A stretch of 64,000 bases of DNA from Pomacea canaliculata (lineage: Eukaryota; Mollusca; Gastropoda; Architaenioglossa; Ampullariidae). The notes beneath the pieces were generated by a model. That model was not told where the DNA came from. It searched no databases and saw only the letters and a list, made by a program, of their open reading frames with translations. Position numbers and translations under genes: made by a program. Shown here in pieces: positions 11,001 through 22,501 of the stretch. Where the stretch lies: positions 29,786,449 to 29,850,448 of the forward strand of contig NC_037590.1 of assembly GCF_003073045.1 (NCBI RefSeq), written 5' to 3'. Numbering within the stretch: the stretch's first letter is position 1; every line of letters starts with the position of its first letter.

Positions 11001-11698
11001 TGGAACACACAAGATTTGTGTAACAACAGCAAAAATGTGCACACACGAACGCAACTGCACCAAAAACACATCACATCTACTAGAAATGTGAACGTAGTGA
11101 ACGTTTTGAAGTCACGATCGAATTAATCTTCGTTCTCGTGACCTTACCGTGGAGATGTAAACAGAACTGATTGCAATAATTTTCCAAGTACAAAATTCCT
11201 CAGTGAACTTGGTATGAATAAAAATAAAAAGTTCAGAGTTTTGTCTTACCTCAGCTGTCAAGTATTCAAGGATTGCAGCACTGTAAACTGCCGCTGTAGC
11301 GCCAACTCGACCATGACTAGTGGTTCGAGTTTTCAAATGGCGGTGAATACGTCCGACTGGAAACTGTCAAACAGATTTTAAAAGAGGAGCTTTAAGTAAA
11401 CGTTTTGCATCTACTTTTCTAACGAATATAAATTAATCTCTTTAATAATCTCTGTTCTGATGGCCACTTACCTGTAAACCTGCCCTTGCAGACCGCGAAA
11501 CCGCCTTGGCCTTTGCCTTTCCAGAGTCTTTTCCTGCTTTACCGCCGGCCTAAAGCATAAAAAAATAAACATAAACAAATAGGAAATACACTAACGAGTA
11601 ATATATTTGATAATAAAGTGTAACACATCTCACTTATTGAAGGAGCAATTTATCCGATGATATGATTATCGACTTGATTATTAGGGATAGCGTACCAT
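8014..11698 (-). CDS. H2AZ: Histone variant H2A.Z (5 exons, complete)
   Basis: Replacement histone that substitutes for H2A in nucleosomes at promoters and regulatory DNA. Exons (minus strand) 11696-11698, 11472-11549, 11250-11363, 10143-10272 and 8014-8075 join to 128 residues, the exact length of animal H2A.Z. The tail reads [20 protein letters not shown], the histone fold begins [11 protein letters not shown], and the H2A.Z-specific docking segment [17 protein letters not shown] is present instead of the H2A 'LLPKKT' type. It ends ...SQKAA. All splice sites are GT..AG. Introns and a polyadenylated-type structure fit a replication-independent variant, unlike intronless core histones. It is divergently spaced from the lipase (3' ends face each other). 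Confidence 0.97.
10143..10272 (-). CDS. H2A.Z exon 4
   Basis: Encodes [20 protein letters not shown] through [11 protein letters not shown]. Donor ggtg|gtaagt, acceptor ctag|gtactg. Confidence 0.96.
10945..10985. promoter_or_regulatory. YY1/E2F-like cluster inside H2A.Z intron 3
   Basis: The stretch 'ttcccgccattttggcccgc' reads on the minus strand as a YY1-type box (AAAATGGCGG) next to GGCGGGAA (E2F-like). YY1 boxes like this often sit just downstream of start sites, so an internal promoter is possible. No exon is tied to it. Confidence 0.35.
11250..11363 (-). CDS. H2A.Z exon 3
   Basis: 38 codons, [20 protein letters not shown] through [10 protein letters not shown]. Donor gag|gtaaga, acceptor gacag|tttcca. 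Confidence 0.96.
11472..11549 (-). CDS. H2A.Z exon 2
   Basis: 26 codons for the acetylatable N-tail [20 protein letters not shown] then ARAGLQ. Donor cag|gtaagt, acceptor ctttag|gccggc. Confidence 0.96.
11696..11698 (-). CDS. H2A.Z exon 1, start codon only
   Basis: The coding part is just ATG, followed at once by a donor (ATG|gtacgc). The same arrangement of a nearly non-coding first exon is known for vertebrate H2AZ genes. The 5'UTR extends upward to about 11770. Confidence 0.8.
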
Positions 11699-11772
11699 TG
11701 TCTAATTTTCACAAAATATTCCTTCGATCGCGACCTCGAAAAGCGTCTCTTCGCCTGTAGGCTTACAATTTC

Positions 11773-11805
11773 ATCCAATGGAATGGTTCCCGCCTTTGGC
11801 GCCCT
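11773..11805 (-). promoter_or_regulatory. H2A.Z promoter: CCAAT and E2F-like sites
   Basis: Within about 110 bp upstream of the ATG are CCAAT/ATTGG at 11775-11779, ttcccgcc at 11787-11794 and TTTGGCGCC at 11795-11803. The latter two match E2F consensus cores on either strand. No TATA box was seen. This suits a cell-cycle-influenced housekeeping histone gene. Confidence 0.55.
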
Positions 11806-11829
11806 CTTCCGGAGAAAAAAATCTTTTGT

Positions 11830-13660
11830 TTGGTAGCTGGATCATTTTGTTTCACTTACATGGTCGGGACTTCACTTAAGGTTACATTTTTCTTTAAAAA
11901 ATAAGATTAATTTTTTTTGTTTTGAAGGATACTAATAGTTGGAATGTTATAAAATAATACTTTATTATTTTAACAATGTATAACCTTCACACTTTCACAC
12001 GGGAATGCACTCTATAAACTTATTATTTCCCCTTACTCTTTTAACTCGCCTTACCCAATTTTCATCTCGATGAACGCAAAAAATATGGATTTCATGGTCA
12101 AGTGGTAGACACCGAAACGTCTAGAAGATATTAACAGTTTTATGACAATTTATTGTTATCCAAAGTCCATTAAGTATCATCAGGTTTGTAGGGAGCAGTG
12201 AATCGAGTATATCAGTGTAACACTAATACTAATAGTTCTTGCTTGGAAATTTTAATGTGAAAAAAAATGAGTTGAATTACTTGTCTATCGGTGAAAATTA
12301 GCAGGGTATTGTAATTAATATTTTGTACATTTTTGTCAGGATGATCGTTTATGTAGCAATAGAAATCTTGCAAGCTCATAAAGCATAATTGGAATAAATT
12401 TGATTACTGTTACGTAATTTGACAAGTAAGTATTTTTTTATATATTATAGTCGTACTAGTGAGAGTACTAGCACTAGTTAATCATAATAAGTAACAGTTC
12501 ACATATTGTCGCTGTAGCGCTAGTGGAGTAATATCAGTGAAATGTGCACCAAGTAGTCTAATTTGCTGGAAAAGCTGCCCAATCAAAAAATATTTTTTTA
12601 AAATAATGGAACGTAAACGTCTGGTTCAGATTCCTAAGGTTATTCTTGCTATTTAGAAAAAAAGCAGAGACAAGAGATGTATTACGTTTTCTTTTAGTAT
12701 ACCTAACAAATAATTAAGGTTGTGATCATATTGTATATAACTTATTTCGACTACTTGAGAGAGAGAAAACAGTATCTCTTAATGTGCTTAGTATCTTTTG
12801 CGTGACGATGTACTTAGCATTTGTCAGTTTATTCAGGTGGACCACACAAGAAAGAGCACAGTTTTCTTTTTAATTTTCTGCTTGGTTACATGGTATTCCA
12901 TGTTGAGTTTTGTTAATACAGCTATGGTGCATTTTGCAATAGTGTTTAAAAAAAAAACAAAAAAAAAAACAGTGGCAAATGAACTATGAATTCACACAGA
13001 GCAGTTTTATAATAGAGGCCCAGAAAGGTGATGAGGGTCAATTTTGTGTCTTTGGACTTGCATACTTAAAATCCTTTATAACTGACTCAATCTTAGGACT
13101 AGGAGGACAACTTTAAAATCAAAAGAAAGGTTAAAACCTGTACATTTTACAAATAATTTGAAAAATCTCAAATTTCATGTGTAAGGCTTTTACTTTTGTT
13201 GGTGGGTCACAAATGCATGCATGAACTTATATGGGTAGTCAAATGTTTACTAAAAAAGTCGGGCTTGGCTGATATGGTGAAGCTCTAAACAGATGGACTA
13301 AGATTGAACTCATGTGGCTTTCTACCAAAGAGTGGTGTATTAATGTTCATACCAAATTTCTCGCTGTCTGGGAGAGGGAGATTGAAGGATTTAGACTTCA
13401 CTATATATATAGAGAGAGAAACTCAATAAAGAAGTCGATATAAAAAAAAAAATTCATGAACAGGCTTAGGAAAGAAAGGTCTGGTAACTATCCATCCTGC
13501 TAATGCAGCTTTTTCAGCTGACCAGATACAAGTGTGGCACAAGGTAAAAATGGCAAGTTTGATGAGACACATGCATGCAAGTAATTTTTAGAAAAAAGTT
13601 TAAATACTTCATCACTTCACACCAACGCGATTGCAAGCACAGTAACATTTGTTGAAAATC
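11830..13660. other. Gene-free AT-rich spacer
   Basis: Between the H2A.Z promoter and the inferred DDIT4-like 3' end I see no exon, RNA gene or clear element. The one open frame at 12798-12989 has low-complexity composition. Confidence 0.6.
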
Positions 13661-13665
13661 TAAGT

Positions 13666-13671
13666 TTTATT
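13666..13671 (-). terminator. Candidate polyadenylation signal of DDIT4-like gene
   Basis: TTTATT on the plus strand is AATAAA on the minus strand. It would give a 3'UTR of about 1.3 kb. REDD1-type mRNAs usually have long AU-rich 3'UTRs. A nearer signal cannot be excluded. Confidence 0.4.
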
Positions 13672-14958
13672 GTATGAAATTTTCCACGAATGGAAAATAT
13701 CAATATTTTACAATGGGAACATCTTTAACATAAGGCAATTCAACCAACAGCTTATTATATACATTCATTACCAATAAGTAAAAGAAAAAAAGAAAAAAAT
13801 CTTTAAATTCTTTAACATCTTTCACAACCTTACAACAACAGCAGTTTCTTCAACTGTGGTAGTATATATCAATGCACCCTGTTAAGTCGAACGCAATCAG
13901 CATGCTTAGTCATCCTTCATACAAACATCTTTTAGAGTCAAAAATATTGCGTTGTATGGCTGGATACACATATGCTTGGGAGGCAGATGTCCTGGTTGAG
14001 TGGTGAGTGCTTGATGTGTTTAAGTAGTAAAAGTAACCACAAATTATATGTGTTTAGAAATGTGAACTAAACAGAAAAATAATCATTTACTGATTAAAAC
14101 ATCTTCAACAGGAAAGTATTAATCAGACATTTCACAAAAAGCCATTTTACAGATTTTGACCCAGGGTTTGTTGCACTTAAACATTCAATAGCTCATCACC
14201 AATAAAAGTTCCATATTTATAGTAAGTAATATCCTGACAAACATCACAGATCCATGAAATTCTGGGTCAACAACAATTGCCAAAGGGCTTTCTCCGACAA
14301 GGTGATGCAGAAGATGAATATCTCATTCAAATTTTAGCATGACAAAAGACCATCCCTCTCCATCTATAAACAATGCAGAAATTCACATGGAAAATAAAAT
14401 TTAACAGTAATACTGGCACTTTGGGAAAGCTCTCATGCATGGACTGTACTAAACAAAAATAATGTATTAACATTTTTGACATTAAGTATTGATAGCAAAT
14501 TAAAACAATATCGTAATTTCCTAGGTTTTAATAACTTGTTTAAAAGCAAATATTGGACATACACTTTATGCTCATTGTATCACCAACCAAATTTGCTTTG
14601 TTCTTTTTTCTGTTAGCAGAGGACTGCAAACAAATGGGGAAAAAAAAGTCAAAAGACATCAGATCACTCTTTGCTTATACGTTTCCTTTTCCATTAACTG
14701 AAAAAAATCAACCTTTTTTCCAGCAAACTATTATTTGTTTTTTTTGTACTCTAATTTACAGTTTATGATTTCTTGTCACTGCCCTTTAAAAGTCTTTGCA
14801 GATAACTGGAAATCTTGATGGCATAAGCTGGATGCAAAGGAAAGCTCGTAGTTTTGGTATAAACTATTGGCTTTTTACCATAACATTCTTGTTACCAGTT
14901 TTTTATGGAAATAAAGTCAATGAATAAAACCACTTCTTTTAATGCACTTTGCTATAGT

Positions 14959-15434
14959 TCACTGCACAGTCTCATGCCTGTAGAGACGTTTCTTCTCTAA
15001 CTGGAAACCATTGCACACTACTATTGGTGATTCATTCCATTTTGAATTCAGGAGACATCCTTTCAGAGTGAGAAAAGCTTTCCGAAATACTCTCCAACGA
15101 CTGGTGTCTTCTCGCAGTGTCAGATACACTTCAAAAGTAGGAGTGGTATTAGGATCGCCAGTGATCATTGCCAGTTTTTTGCACAAAGATTTCTGTTCAA
15201 GAATGACAAATATGACAGCACCTCTTAACCCACATGGTTCTGTACAAGCCATGCGAACCAAATCTTGAGCAATATGACTGATTTGATCATTAGATATATC
15301 AATGCAACAGGCGTTGATTCTTTGGCAGGATCTGTTTAGGGCCTTGACCAGCTCCTCCTTGATATGATGAAACTGAAGAAGTTCAGCAGTGTCTGAAAAG
15401 GTCCCATAGCTGTTCATGCCTGGGTTGCGAGATT
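14959..15434 (-). CDS. DDIT4-like exon 2 (terminal)
   Basis: Starts ESRNPGMNSYGTFSDTAELL and holds the whole RTP801 domain with the hallmark SEPCGLRG-type motif (here TEPCGLRG). Ends RHETVQ with a stop. Confidence 0.94.
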
Positions 15435-16707
15435 CTGTGATAGAAAATGATATTGTATGAGAATTTTATGGAACACATACAACTGTTAGACGCCAAGTAC
15501 TGCTTGTAAATATACAAACATGCAGCTACATTCAGAAGTACACCCTTATTCCCCAAGAAGAAATCCCTCATCGACTGAAGCAAACATGTTTTGCACACAT
15601 ACAAAGACTGACAGACTTGTATAAATGTACAAAGAACTAGAGACTTTTAACAAAGTCTATTCATAGGTACACAAGAAAACATATCAAAGTTGCCTTCCCA
15701 TTGATACCTCTTGCACTGGTTACACAGCCTCTATGTACAGACCTGACAGTGTGAGAATTACACTAAATTGTAGTAGTGTTCCCTGCTTCTCATACCCCAC
15801 CACATGGTCTTCATTTGATAAATTACTTCTACAAGTTTGTATGGTACATGCTGGCATATTAACAGGAATCAACCATCTGTATCATTTTTGACTAATGTGC
15901 TAAAATATTTGCTCCTGTCCTACCTAGGATATCCTTTTGAAATATCAGGCTGCAACCATTAAATGGCATATCTTATTAGTACACAGCCATATAAGCATAC
16001 AGAAACTGGACAACGGCACTCAAGTTTCATATGAAGAAATTTTGTTCTTCAATAATAACTGATATGTGGCACATATTGTGTTAATCTTCATAAAGTCATA
16101 CATAGATATGCATTTTTGGTCTATTCATAACAAAACAATCTTGACATATATTTTTGTCACTTACAAACAAGAAATATCCTTAACATAGTTGTTATTGCCT
16201 GTGCTCTTAATGAAATCAATTGTCAATGGAGGCTATATTGTTACCCCCCCCCAAAAAAAAAAAAAAAAAAATTCAAGTGATGCTTTTTGTTGTGCGTTTG
16301 TCGTATTGCCGAAATGAATCTTTCATACACATAATTTATGATTAAGCTGATACATTTGAACATTGACACCAACACAAGCAAAACAAAACAAGCAGCAGAT
16401 ACCCAGATTTCAGCCTCTTATCAAGATACACTGCCTACTTGATTTGTGCAGACTGAAATATATAGTAATTTGTCGTCTGCAACCGATCGATACGATGACC
16501 ATTTGGAATGAGCGCCTCATCTTTTATTTTTCTAGTAAAAATCGTGATTTGAAATATTGAACTCAAGAGACACTTACCTAGCTTATCTCTGTGCTTTTCA
16601 TGTTCGAAATCTGTCTCAATGATGTTGTCGCTTTCGGTATCTGACCGGTGGAGGATAGACTTCAGAGCTTCTTTGACGCGATGGGTGATGGTCTCTAAGT
16701 TTACCAT
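14959..16707 (-). CDS. DDIT4-like: DDIT4/REDD1-like stress protein (2 coding exons)
   Basis: RTP801/REDD1-family protein, a stress-induced inhibitor of mTORC1 acting upstream of TSC1/2. Exons 16578-16707 and 14959-15434 (minus strand) join in frame (the Gly/Glu codon is split, donor ctag|gtaagt, acceptor tcacag|aatctc) to 201 residues, close to DDIT4L (193) and shorter than DDIT4 (232). The conserved C-terminal domain is clear: IAQDLVRMACTEPCGLRGAV, then PTFEVYLTLREDTSRWRVF and FQLEKKRLYRH. The N-terminus (MVNLETITHRVKEALKSIL) is variable in the family. Upstream in-frame sense codons exist, but 16707 is the first ATG. Promoter and 3' signals are listed separately. Confidence 0.93.
16578..16707 (-). 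CDS. DDIT4-like exon 1 (coding part)
   Basis: Encodes MVNLETITHRVKEALKSIL, then an acidic Ser-rich stretch (SDTESDNIIETD) and HRDKL. Donor ctag|gtaagtg is strong. Confidence 0.88.
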
Positions 16708-16808
16708 ATTTGATGACTTCACTGGCCTGAATTTAGGTCGTCCTTGTATTTTAATACGTTTCCACCGTAATAGCAATTAGCTCTTCACATTCACGTTTGT
16801 AAAATACA

Positions 16809-16816
16809 TTTATAAC
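16809..16816 (-). promoter_or_regulatory. TATA-like box of DDIT4-like gene
   Basis: The minus strand reads gttataaatg about 105 bp before the ATG, so transcription would start near 16783. An ACGTG core (HIF-type half site, 16790-16794) lies beside it; REDD1 genes are hypoxia-inducible in other animals, but this short match alone proves nothing. Confidence 0.4.
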
Positions 16817-17440
16817 GGACAGGCGTCGCAGAGTTGATCACATGAAAGTTGCGTTGCGTTGCACTGACTCGGTCCTGCAGATCAGCTGATTTTATCACTG
16901 ACTTGTCTCCGCTCATTTGCATTTCTGCGCTGTAATCGGGAGGCGGGGCATAGAGCGAGCCAATCGCGAAGCCGGTTATAAACGTCTTCGTAACAGTCTG
17001 AAGCAGACGATTTAGTGGCAACAGAAATTGACCTACATATACTTTGACATGCTTCTGCGTTGGCAACTGCACTTGCAGAAGAGTGTGCATATGTGAGTGG
17101 GTGGGCAAGAAAATCGGGCATTCGCAGATATAATCAAGACGTCAAAATGAGATGTTCACCGCGAAAACTACTTTTTAGCAGCAACACATGTCTGTGTGTG
17201 TATGTGTGAGAAAGATCGAGGTGCTCGCCTCATGTGCCTGGAATATTGGCGGCAATAATTAAAGGTGGAAGATGCTAAACAAATAAAAGCCCAGCTACAT
17301 GGCTGTTGTTTTCATTGTTTTTAATTATCTACCGAAAATGCCAAATACCCTGTCTGCTTATCACCCGTCTCTCACGAGCTTGGAAACTCGTGGTGGAAAG
17401 AAAAGTAATCATTAGAATATCCCATACCCCCCTACCCGCC

Positions 17441-17560
17441 AAACAACAAACAAACCAACCAACCAACCAACCAACCAAAACAAACAAACAAACAACAAAA
17501 AAAAAACAAAAAAAAAAAACAAAAAGAAAAAAAAAAAACACAACAAAATAAACAAAAACA
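17441..17560. repeat. (AACC)n / (AAAC)n simple repeat block
   Basis: Runs of 'aacc' (about seven units) pass into 'aaac' and A-rich sequence. Confidence 0.9.
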
Positions 17561-18574
17561 AAAAACTTGAAGCTATTGATATTTAAGTTACACTACAGAG
17601 TTTTCAGACCCGTCTTTCAGCTACCAGCCATCTACTTTGATTTTCTAAACCAAAAAAAGTCAATGTTTCCAATTTGTGATTCGATACTGAGCCATTACTA
17701 AATCCTTTACGGGGCAAAAGCATATGACTGTAAATGGTATTGTGACTCACTCTGGACAAAATTCTCAAGTGATATGTCCTAAATTATCATTCTTCATTTA
17801 ATCATTTTTGTTTGCAGAACTTCCGCATTCAACCACAGCTTTAGCGCTTTCAATTTACCAGGATGAACACTCGTGGAGAGGGCTTAATAAAGTCAGATCT
17901 TTCAGCGCCAGCTTTAGCGCTTCCCATGTGTGATGCATGTGAAACTGATTACAGTGACCTGCCAGATTTCTGCTGACTTCACAAGAAAATTTGTATGATT
18001 ATCCTGTTTACAGCACTGCATCCCTTGGTCCTCCATTTGTTCTAGGACTGAAACTGAAAGATTAGGTACAGAGGTAGTGCTAAATATGCTAAATAAACAT
18101 TTGAAACGGGTTAGCACTTTTGACTGCATAATGAAACTTTGCGTGTGGTTAGAGGCTGCTAAGTGTCATGTCTGCGGTTGCAATAAGACACAGCGGTATG
18201 CTGATGCTGTTGCTGTTGCTGCTGATGATGAAGATGAAGAAGATTCGCTAATATTACTTCAGACAATGACATCAAGCCAGACACATGGCACAATATGTGC
18301 TAGTGCACGAACAAGAAAATAATGTGCTTTTTCTTTTCAGTTCACAGTGTGCGATACGTGGAGGTAGGACAAACAGATAGGACATAGGGGACTAGTTCTG
18401 GGCCAAAATGGTGATACGATCTGATTAGTGGCCACTGGGTTCTAATTAAGTGTACGTTGTACTGATATAAATACACAGAGATAATCCAACGTGTTTCCTT
18501 GTGTGCTGCACGAGGTAAAGAGGCGTTTGAAAGGCAAATTTTATAGGTAGGCGTGCGTGGGTGCGCGTGTGTGC

Positions 18575-18603
18575 TTGTGTGTGTGTGTGTGTGTGTGTGT
18601 GTG
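18575..18603. repeat. (GT)n microsatellite
   Basis: About 14 GT units embedded in a longer GT-rich, imperfect region (18550-18730). Confidence 0.9.
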
Positions 18604-19027
18604 CATGCATGTGTGTATGTGTATAAGTTTGTGAGCGCGTGTGCTGCCAATGTGTTCTGTGAACGCGTTTGTGTGTGCATATGTATTTGCTAGTGCGCGT
18701 TAGAACGTCTGTGCGCAGGTGTGTATGTGAGAGTTAAGTAGCTTTCCTTTCCTCGTAACATTTACGAGCTGCGTTGTATTAAATTTTACACCTAGTGCTA
18801 ATGGAGCTACACAAAGCTGGGTACTATCATAACCGTACAACTTGACTTACTTCTCTAGACCTTCGCCTTGAAAACGGTGCTCATTGTCTCGAATGTGAGA
18901 TTAAAAGATGGGAATGCTAGCCAATAGCATTACAGAAAACTATTTCTAGATACAACAATGCTTGTGAACAAAGATGAAACAAAGAGGTGGAGCTGAGATG
19001 AGGATTTACAGAAACAAAACAGGATCC

Positions 19028-19090
19028 CCGCTAGCACAGTGGTAAAAAGCTAGCTTTTTAAGAATCGTACATTCGTGGATTCATATCTGA
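19028..19090 (+). mobile_element. tRNA-like SINE relic
   Basis: 'tagcacagtgg' at 19032-19042 fits the Pol III A-box, followed by tRNA-like spacing and 'gtggattcatatc', a weak B-box remnant. It adjoins the 3' end of the LINE fossil. Too decayed for a real tRNA gene. Confidence 0.4.
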
Positions 19091-19099
19091 TCTATGCAC

Positions 19100-20050
19100 T
19101 CACTCGTTATAAGAAACTTGTTCACAAAGCTTTCCGTTAGAGGTTTTGTCTTTTTTCTGTGCCAAACACCAGTAGTAGATTTTCGATCATACCAACACCA
19201 ACTAACCAAGCAACCAAGCAACGTGCCACGCGGCACCTGGTACACATGATATTCGGAAAGACGAGGGATTGGATTCAAAGGAGTCAGTGACGATCCCGAG
19301 TAACAGAACCATGACATCATCCAGAGCGTGGCCGTCTTCTCTTCTCCATTCCACTCCTTGAATGTGGGCGAACGCTAGACTAGGGGGAGGGGTAGCACGC
19401 GGAAAGACGTGACAGTTGACAGGGCCCGCCACTTCCCTATTCTGAGCGACAGTCGGAAGGTCAGCTGTCAACGTCCAGTCTCCAGTTTTCTCTGGCCACC
19501 CCGTGTCGCACCAGGTCACACGACTAATTAAGCTTATGTCGCCTGACCGGTGTCTAACGACTAGTAACGAGCCTGGCAATCTTGTTTCGTACAAGGTCGT
19601 TGGTTTTACGTTTTCTGTATGAGACCCTGAGCAGCCTCCCCAGGCACTTGTTCTCGAATGCCCGGATTCTCCGTCCTTTTCGGCGAGTAGAGTCCACGTG
19701 TCACACCCGTAGAGCAGGATCGGTACTACCAGGAATTTATACAGCTTGTACTTGGTAGTGAACCTGATGCCAGATCCTATCTAGTCTAGCCATCGCCGCT
19801 GTTGCTGTTGCGATCCTGATGAGGATATCTGGTGTCGAGCTGCAGTCCTTAGAGGGTGGGTCCCAATTACTTGAAGCTGTTTACCTCTTCGAATTGTCTC
19901 CTGTTTAGTGCTGGTTTCCATTACATATGTGTTCGAATTGTCTGTCAGTCTGTTGGTAAGGTCTTGCAGTTCTTTGTTAGTGCCTGCTCACATATTTTTG
20001 TCGTCTGCAAAGGTAGGTTGCAGATCGGCCTTCCGCCGTTTGAAATGGAA
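19100..20050 (-). mobile_element. LINE reverse transcriptase fossil, 3' part
   Basis: Read on the minus strand with frameshifts and stops, it carries RT C-terminal signatures: PFADD (from the YADD-type active site region), AGTNKELQDLTNRLT, a 'SFKYLG' block, DILIRIATATAAMARLD, TTKYKLYKF..PILLYGCDTW, and GRRIRAFENKCLGRLLRVSY. This order is typical of RTE/Jockey-like non-LTR elements common in invertebrates. Only the C-terminal third survives and it is not functional. Confidence 0.8.
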
Positions 20051-20687
20051 GTATGATAGTCGTGAAGGATGAAAAGTGGCCTAACATGTTCACAAAGTTG
20101 CGAGTTCAGAAAACAAGACGAACAACTCAGTTCTGGAACTTAAGAGGCTTGTGAATGAAGTAATATGGATTTAGTCGAGTCGAAGGCACAAACATCCCAA
20201 TAGAGATATGATTTGGAGACTAATCGAAATGATAGAATTAAGGGACTTCTGCGTGGGTTTCCATCTCCACTCATGTTTCACAAGGTCTATTTTTATCCAC
20301 GCACACTCTCTCTTTCAAACCCACATGCACGCAATCGCGCGCTCGCACACACACACCTCTATTCTAACCCTTCGTTTTTACTGCGCAGGCGCATGACCAC
20401 AACGGTATGTCGTTAGACGAGTTCATACTCTTTACACATCAAACTAGCGCTGGTAGGCAATGAAAGTAGCACGTTACTCGTAGTCACCCAGTCGAACCTA
20501 GTCACACGCTCGTCGCCAGCCACACACACTCGCGCGCACACAGCCTCGTGACCATGTGACGGCGTCAGGAGAATAATTAAAACGTCATTTCCGCTGCTCC
20601 ACACAACGGGCTCGGCGCACCGTGTCGCGTTGACATGCAGCAGAGCAGAAGAGGGAGCGAGCTCACGTGAGGAAGGCCATGTGACAG

Positions 20688-20697
20688 TTATTATAAC
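20688..20697 (+). promoter_or_regulatory. TATA-like element of a possible unassigned gene
   Basis: 'ttattataac' lies 30 bp after an E-box (tcacgtga, 20664-20671) in a locally GC-richer stretch, about 210 bp before the candidate coding exon at 20901. Confidence 0.25.
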
Positions 20698-20900
20698 CGT
20701 GAAGTCATCTGTGCTGGGGAGTGTTTAGTGCTCGCTCTCTTCCCTCTTACCCTGCTTATGGCTTTAAAGTTCCTCACAAGTGGATCCTCTCACACCACTG
20801 GAACTGTTGCTCTAATTAGGTCACACGTACCACTTAATAAAAAATATCCAAACCATCAACAACTTTTGGTGCTACTTTCACCCTTGGCCTTCTGTGAACT

Positions 20901-20987
20901 ATGAGCTGCAGGCCGCTGAAGAGTGGGTGGGGTGGAAGGATCAAGAGGAGGAGGCGTGTTCCTACTTTTTCGAGTCACGTGTGTCCC
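20901..20987 (+). CDS. Possible first coding exon of an unassigned gene
   Basis: ATG opens a 29-codon frame (MSCRPLKSGWGGRIKRRRR...) that ends exactly at a strong donor, ccc|gtaagt. A small exon-like block (21572-21601, 'cagctggacgc...atagcag|gtaaat') lies downstream. No homology is recognised and the exon may be chance. Confidence 0.25.
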
Positions 20988-21263
20988 GTAAGTGTAAAGA
21001 CATGAACGTTTGACCCTTGTGGTTCACGAGTCATTTTGCGCTTGTTTCATAGCAAAATGATTCGAGAAAAATCCATCGCACATGACAAAGGATTCATTTA
21101 TAAACGTACAAGTGCTTCAGGGAAGTGACGGGTGCAGTGCGGAACGTGATCATCCCGTTTGTCAAACAACGGTGATGATGATATTAGTTGCCAGTATAGA
21201 TTGTGCTGTAATAAATCACTCTATACACACAACTATATGACTCTCTCCACAAACATAAGTCAA

Positions 21264-21303
21264 TGAGTCAGAGACGATCCTGAGTAACATAATCATAACA
21301 GCA
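21264..21303 (-). mobile_element. LINE tail fragment
   Basis: 'gtcagagacgatcctgagtaacataatca' matches 19285-19313 of the LINE fossil ('gtcagtgacgatcccgagtaacagaacca') at about 83 per cent identity. Confidence 0.5.
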
Positions 21304-22486
21304 ACGAAAATGTTAATTTTTTTTTAAAAATTAGGAGGCGGGGGATGTGCAGTTCCAGTCCCTTTTGTTTCTTTTAATGCCAGTGCTCACGCAATCATGT
21401 TTTCAAGACAGGTGTGAATGCTGAAATAAAGTCAAGAAGGTGAACTTAAGAGGAATACTGATAGTTAAAGTATGGTATTGAGGTTCCTAACCCGCATGAC
21501 GAACATTATTTTTCACATAGGATTCTCCATTTTGATTTATGCACTAATTTCATCAATTAGGAGAAGGCTCAGCTGGACGCACGAAACTATGCTCATAGCA
21601 GGTAAATCCGTTTTTAACAATGACGAAGTGGAAGTTAGTTCCTATAGTAACTAATTATCTACCTATTGAACAGCCGAATTCATCTTCAAAGAGAAACAGG
21701 CACCCAACAACCATTCATCCAAGCAGTCCGTTAAAAAAGCAGGCATGGAATACCACAAAGACCGATGATTTGTTCCTCAGTATTTTATTTCTGGACACAT
21801 GGTTATATGCAACAATAGTCAGTGAAAATCTGTATTTCAGACCGCATTATATCTGTACAACCACTGGTAGTGTTCCTGTTTTGTACACCTTCACTTCCCT
21901 CTCAACAGGACAATCGTCCAGCACATTTATTCATGACAAAAGTCTTGCCTATCGCCTTCTACGTGCAAACAAGAAAGAGAGATTCAAGGAACAGTAAAGC
22001 TTGTAGCCTTATAATTGAAACTATCAGTAATGTTGTTTTTTTTTCATGTCGAGCTTGGCTACGCATTTTTACGTGTTTTCTTTATATGCGGTGGATTAAG
22101 AAATCAAACGCAGGACATCTCATGCACAGCAAGGCGACAGATGGTTGGCTGGTTTTGCGCAGAAATGAAAGTACAGTCGTTAAAGAGTCGTTAAAGACAG
22201 CAAGCACTTCGATTTTAGGATATGAAGGCCTCTCCACTCGATGTTCCTTCAGCTAGATGACAGCTTATGGGGAAGGGGATTGTTGGGGAGGGAGAAAAGG
22301 CGGAGGAAGTTGGGGGGACACAGACTGCTGTGATCTGTTGGGGGAGGTCAAAACTATTTTTATCCCGTGACTATGACGCACATAGAGCTCATTTCCGGTC
22401 AGCATTTTACTGGTGCGCAAAAAATTATTTTTCGTAAGATTTTGAATGTGCTGTATGAAGGTGACTTTAAGTTGTTATACTGCTCT

Positions 22487-22501
22487 GGGGGGGGGGGGGG
22501 G
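22487..22501. repeat. G15 homopolymer
   Basis: Fifteen consecutive G on the plus strand. Confidence 0.9.

Larger units (their letters stand above)
17120..19020. other. Gene-poor spacer with simple repeats
   Basis: Contains an (AACC)n/(AAAC)n block at 17441-17560 and a (GT)n microsatellite at 18575-18603. Open frames here are low-complexity (for example at 18077-18322). No exon is supported. Confidence 0.6.

Noticed and set aside
18342..18680. 112-codon minus-strand frame rich in His/Thr
   Set aside because: It is the translation of the (GT)n microsatellite.
21620..22256. Plus-strand frames of 125 and 144 codons
   Set aside because: They overlap in different frames, have non-protein-like composition with no family resemblance, and lack exon borders.
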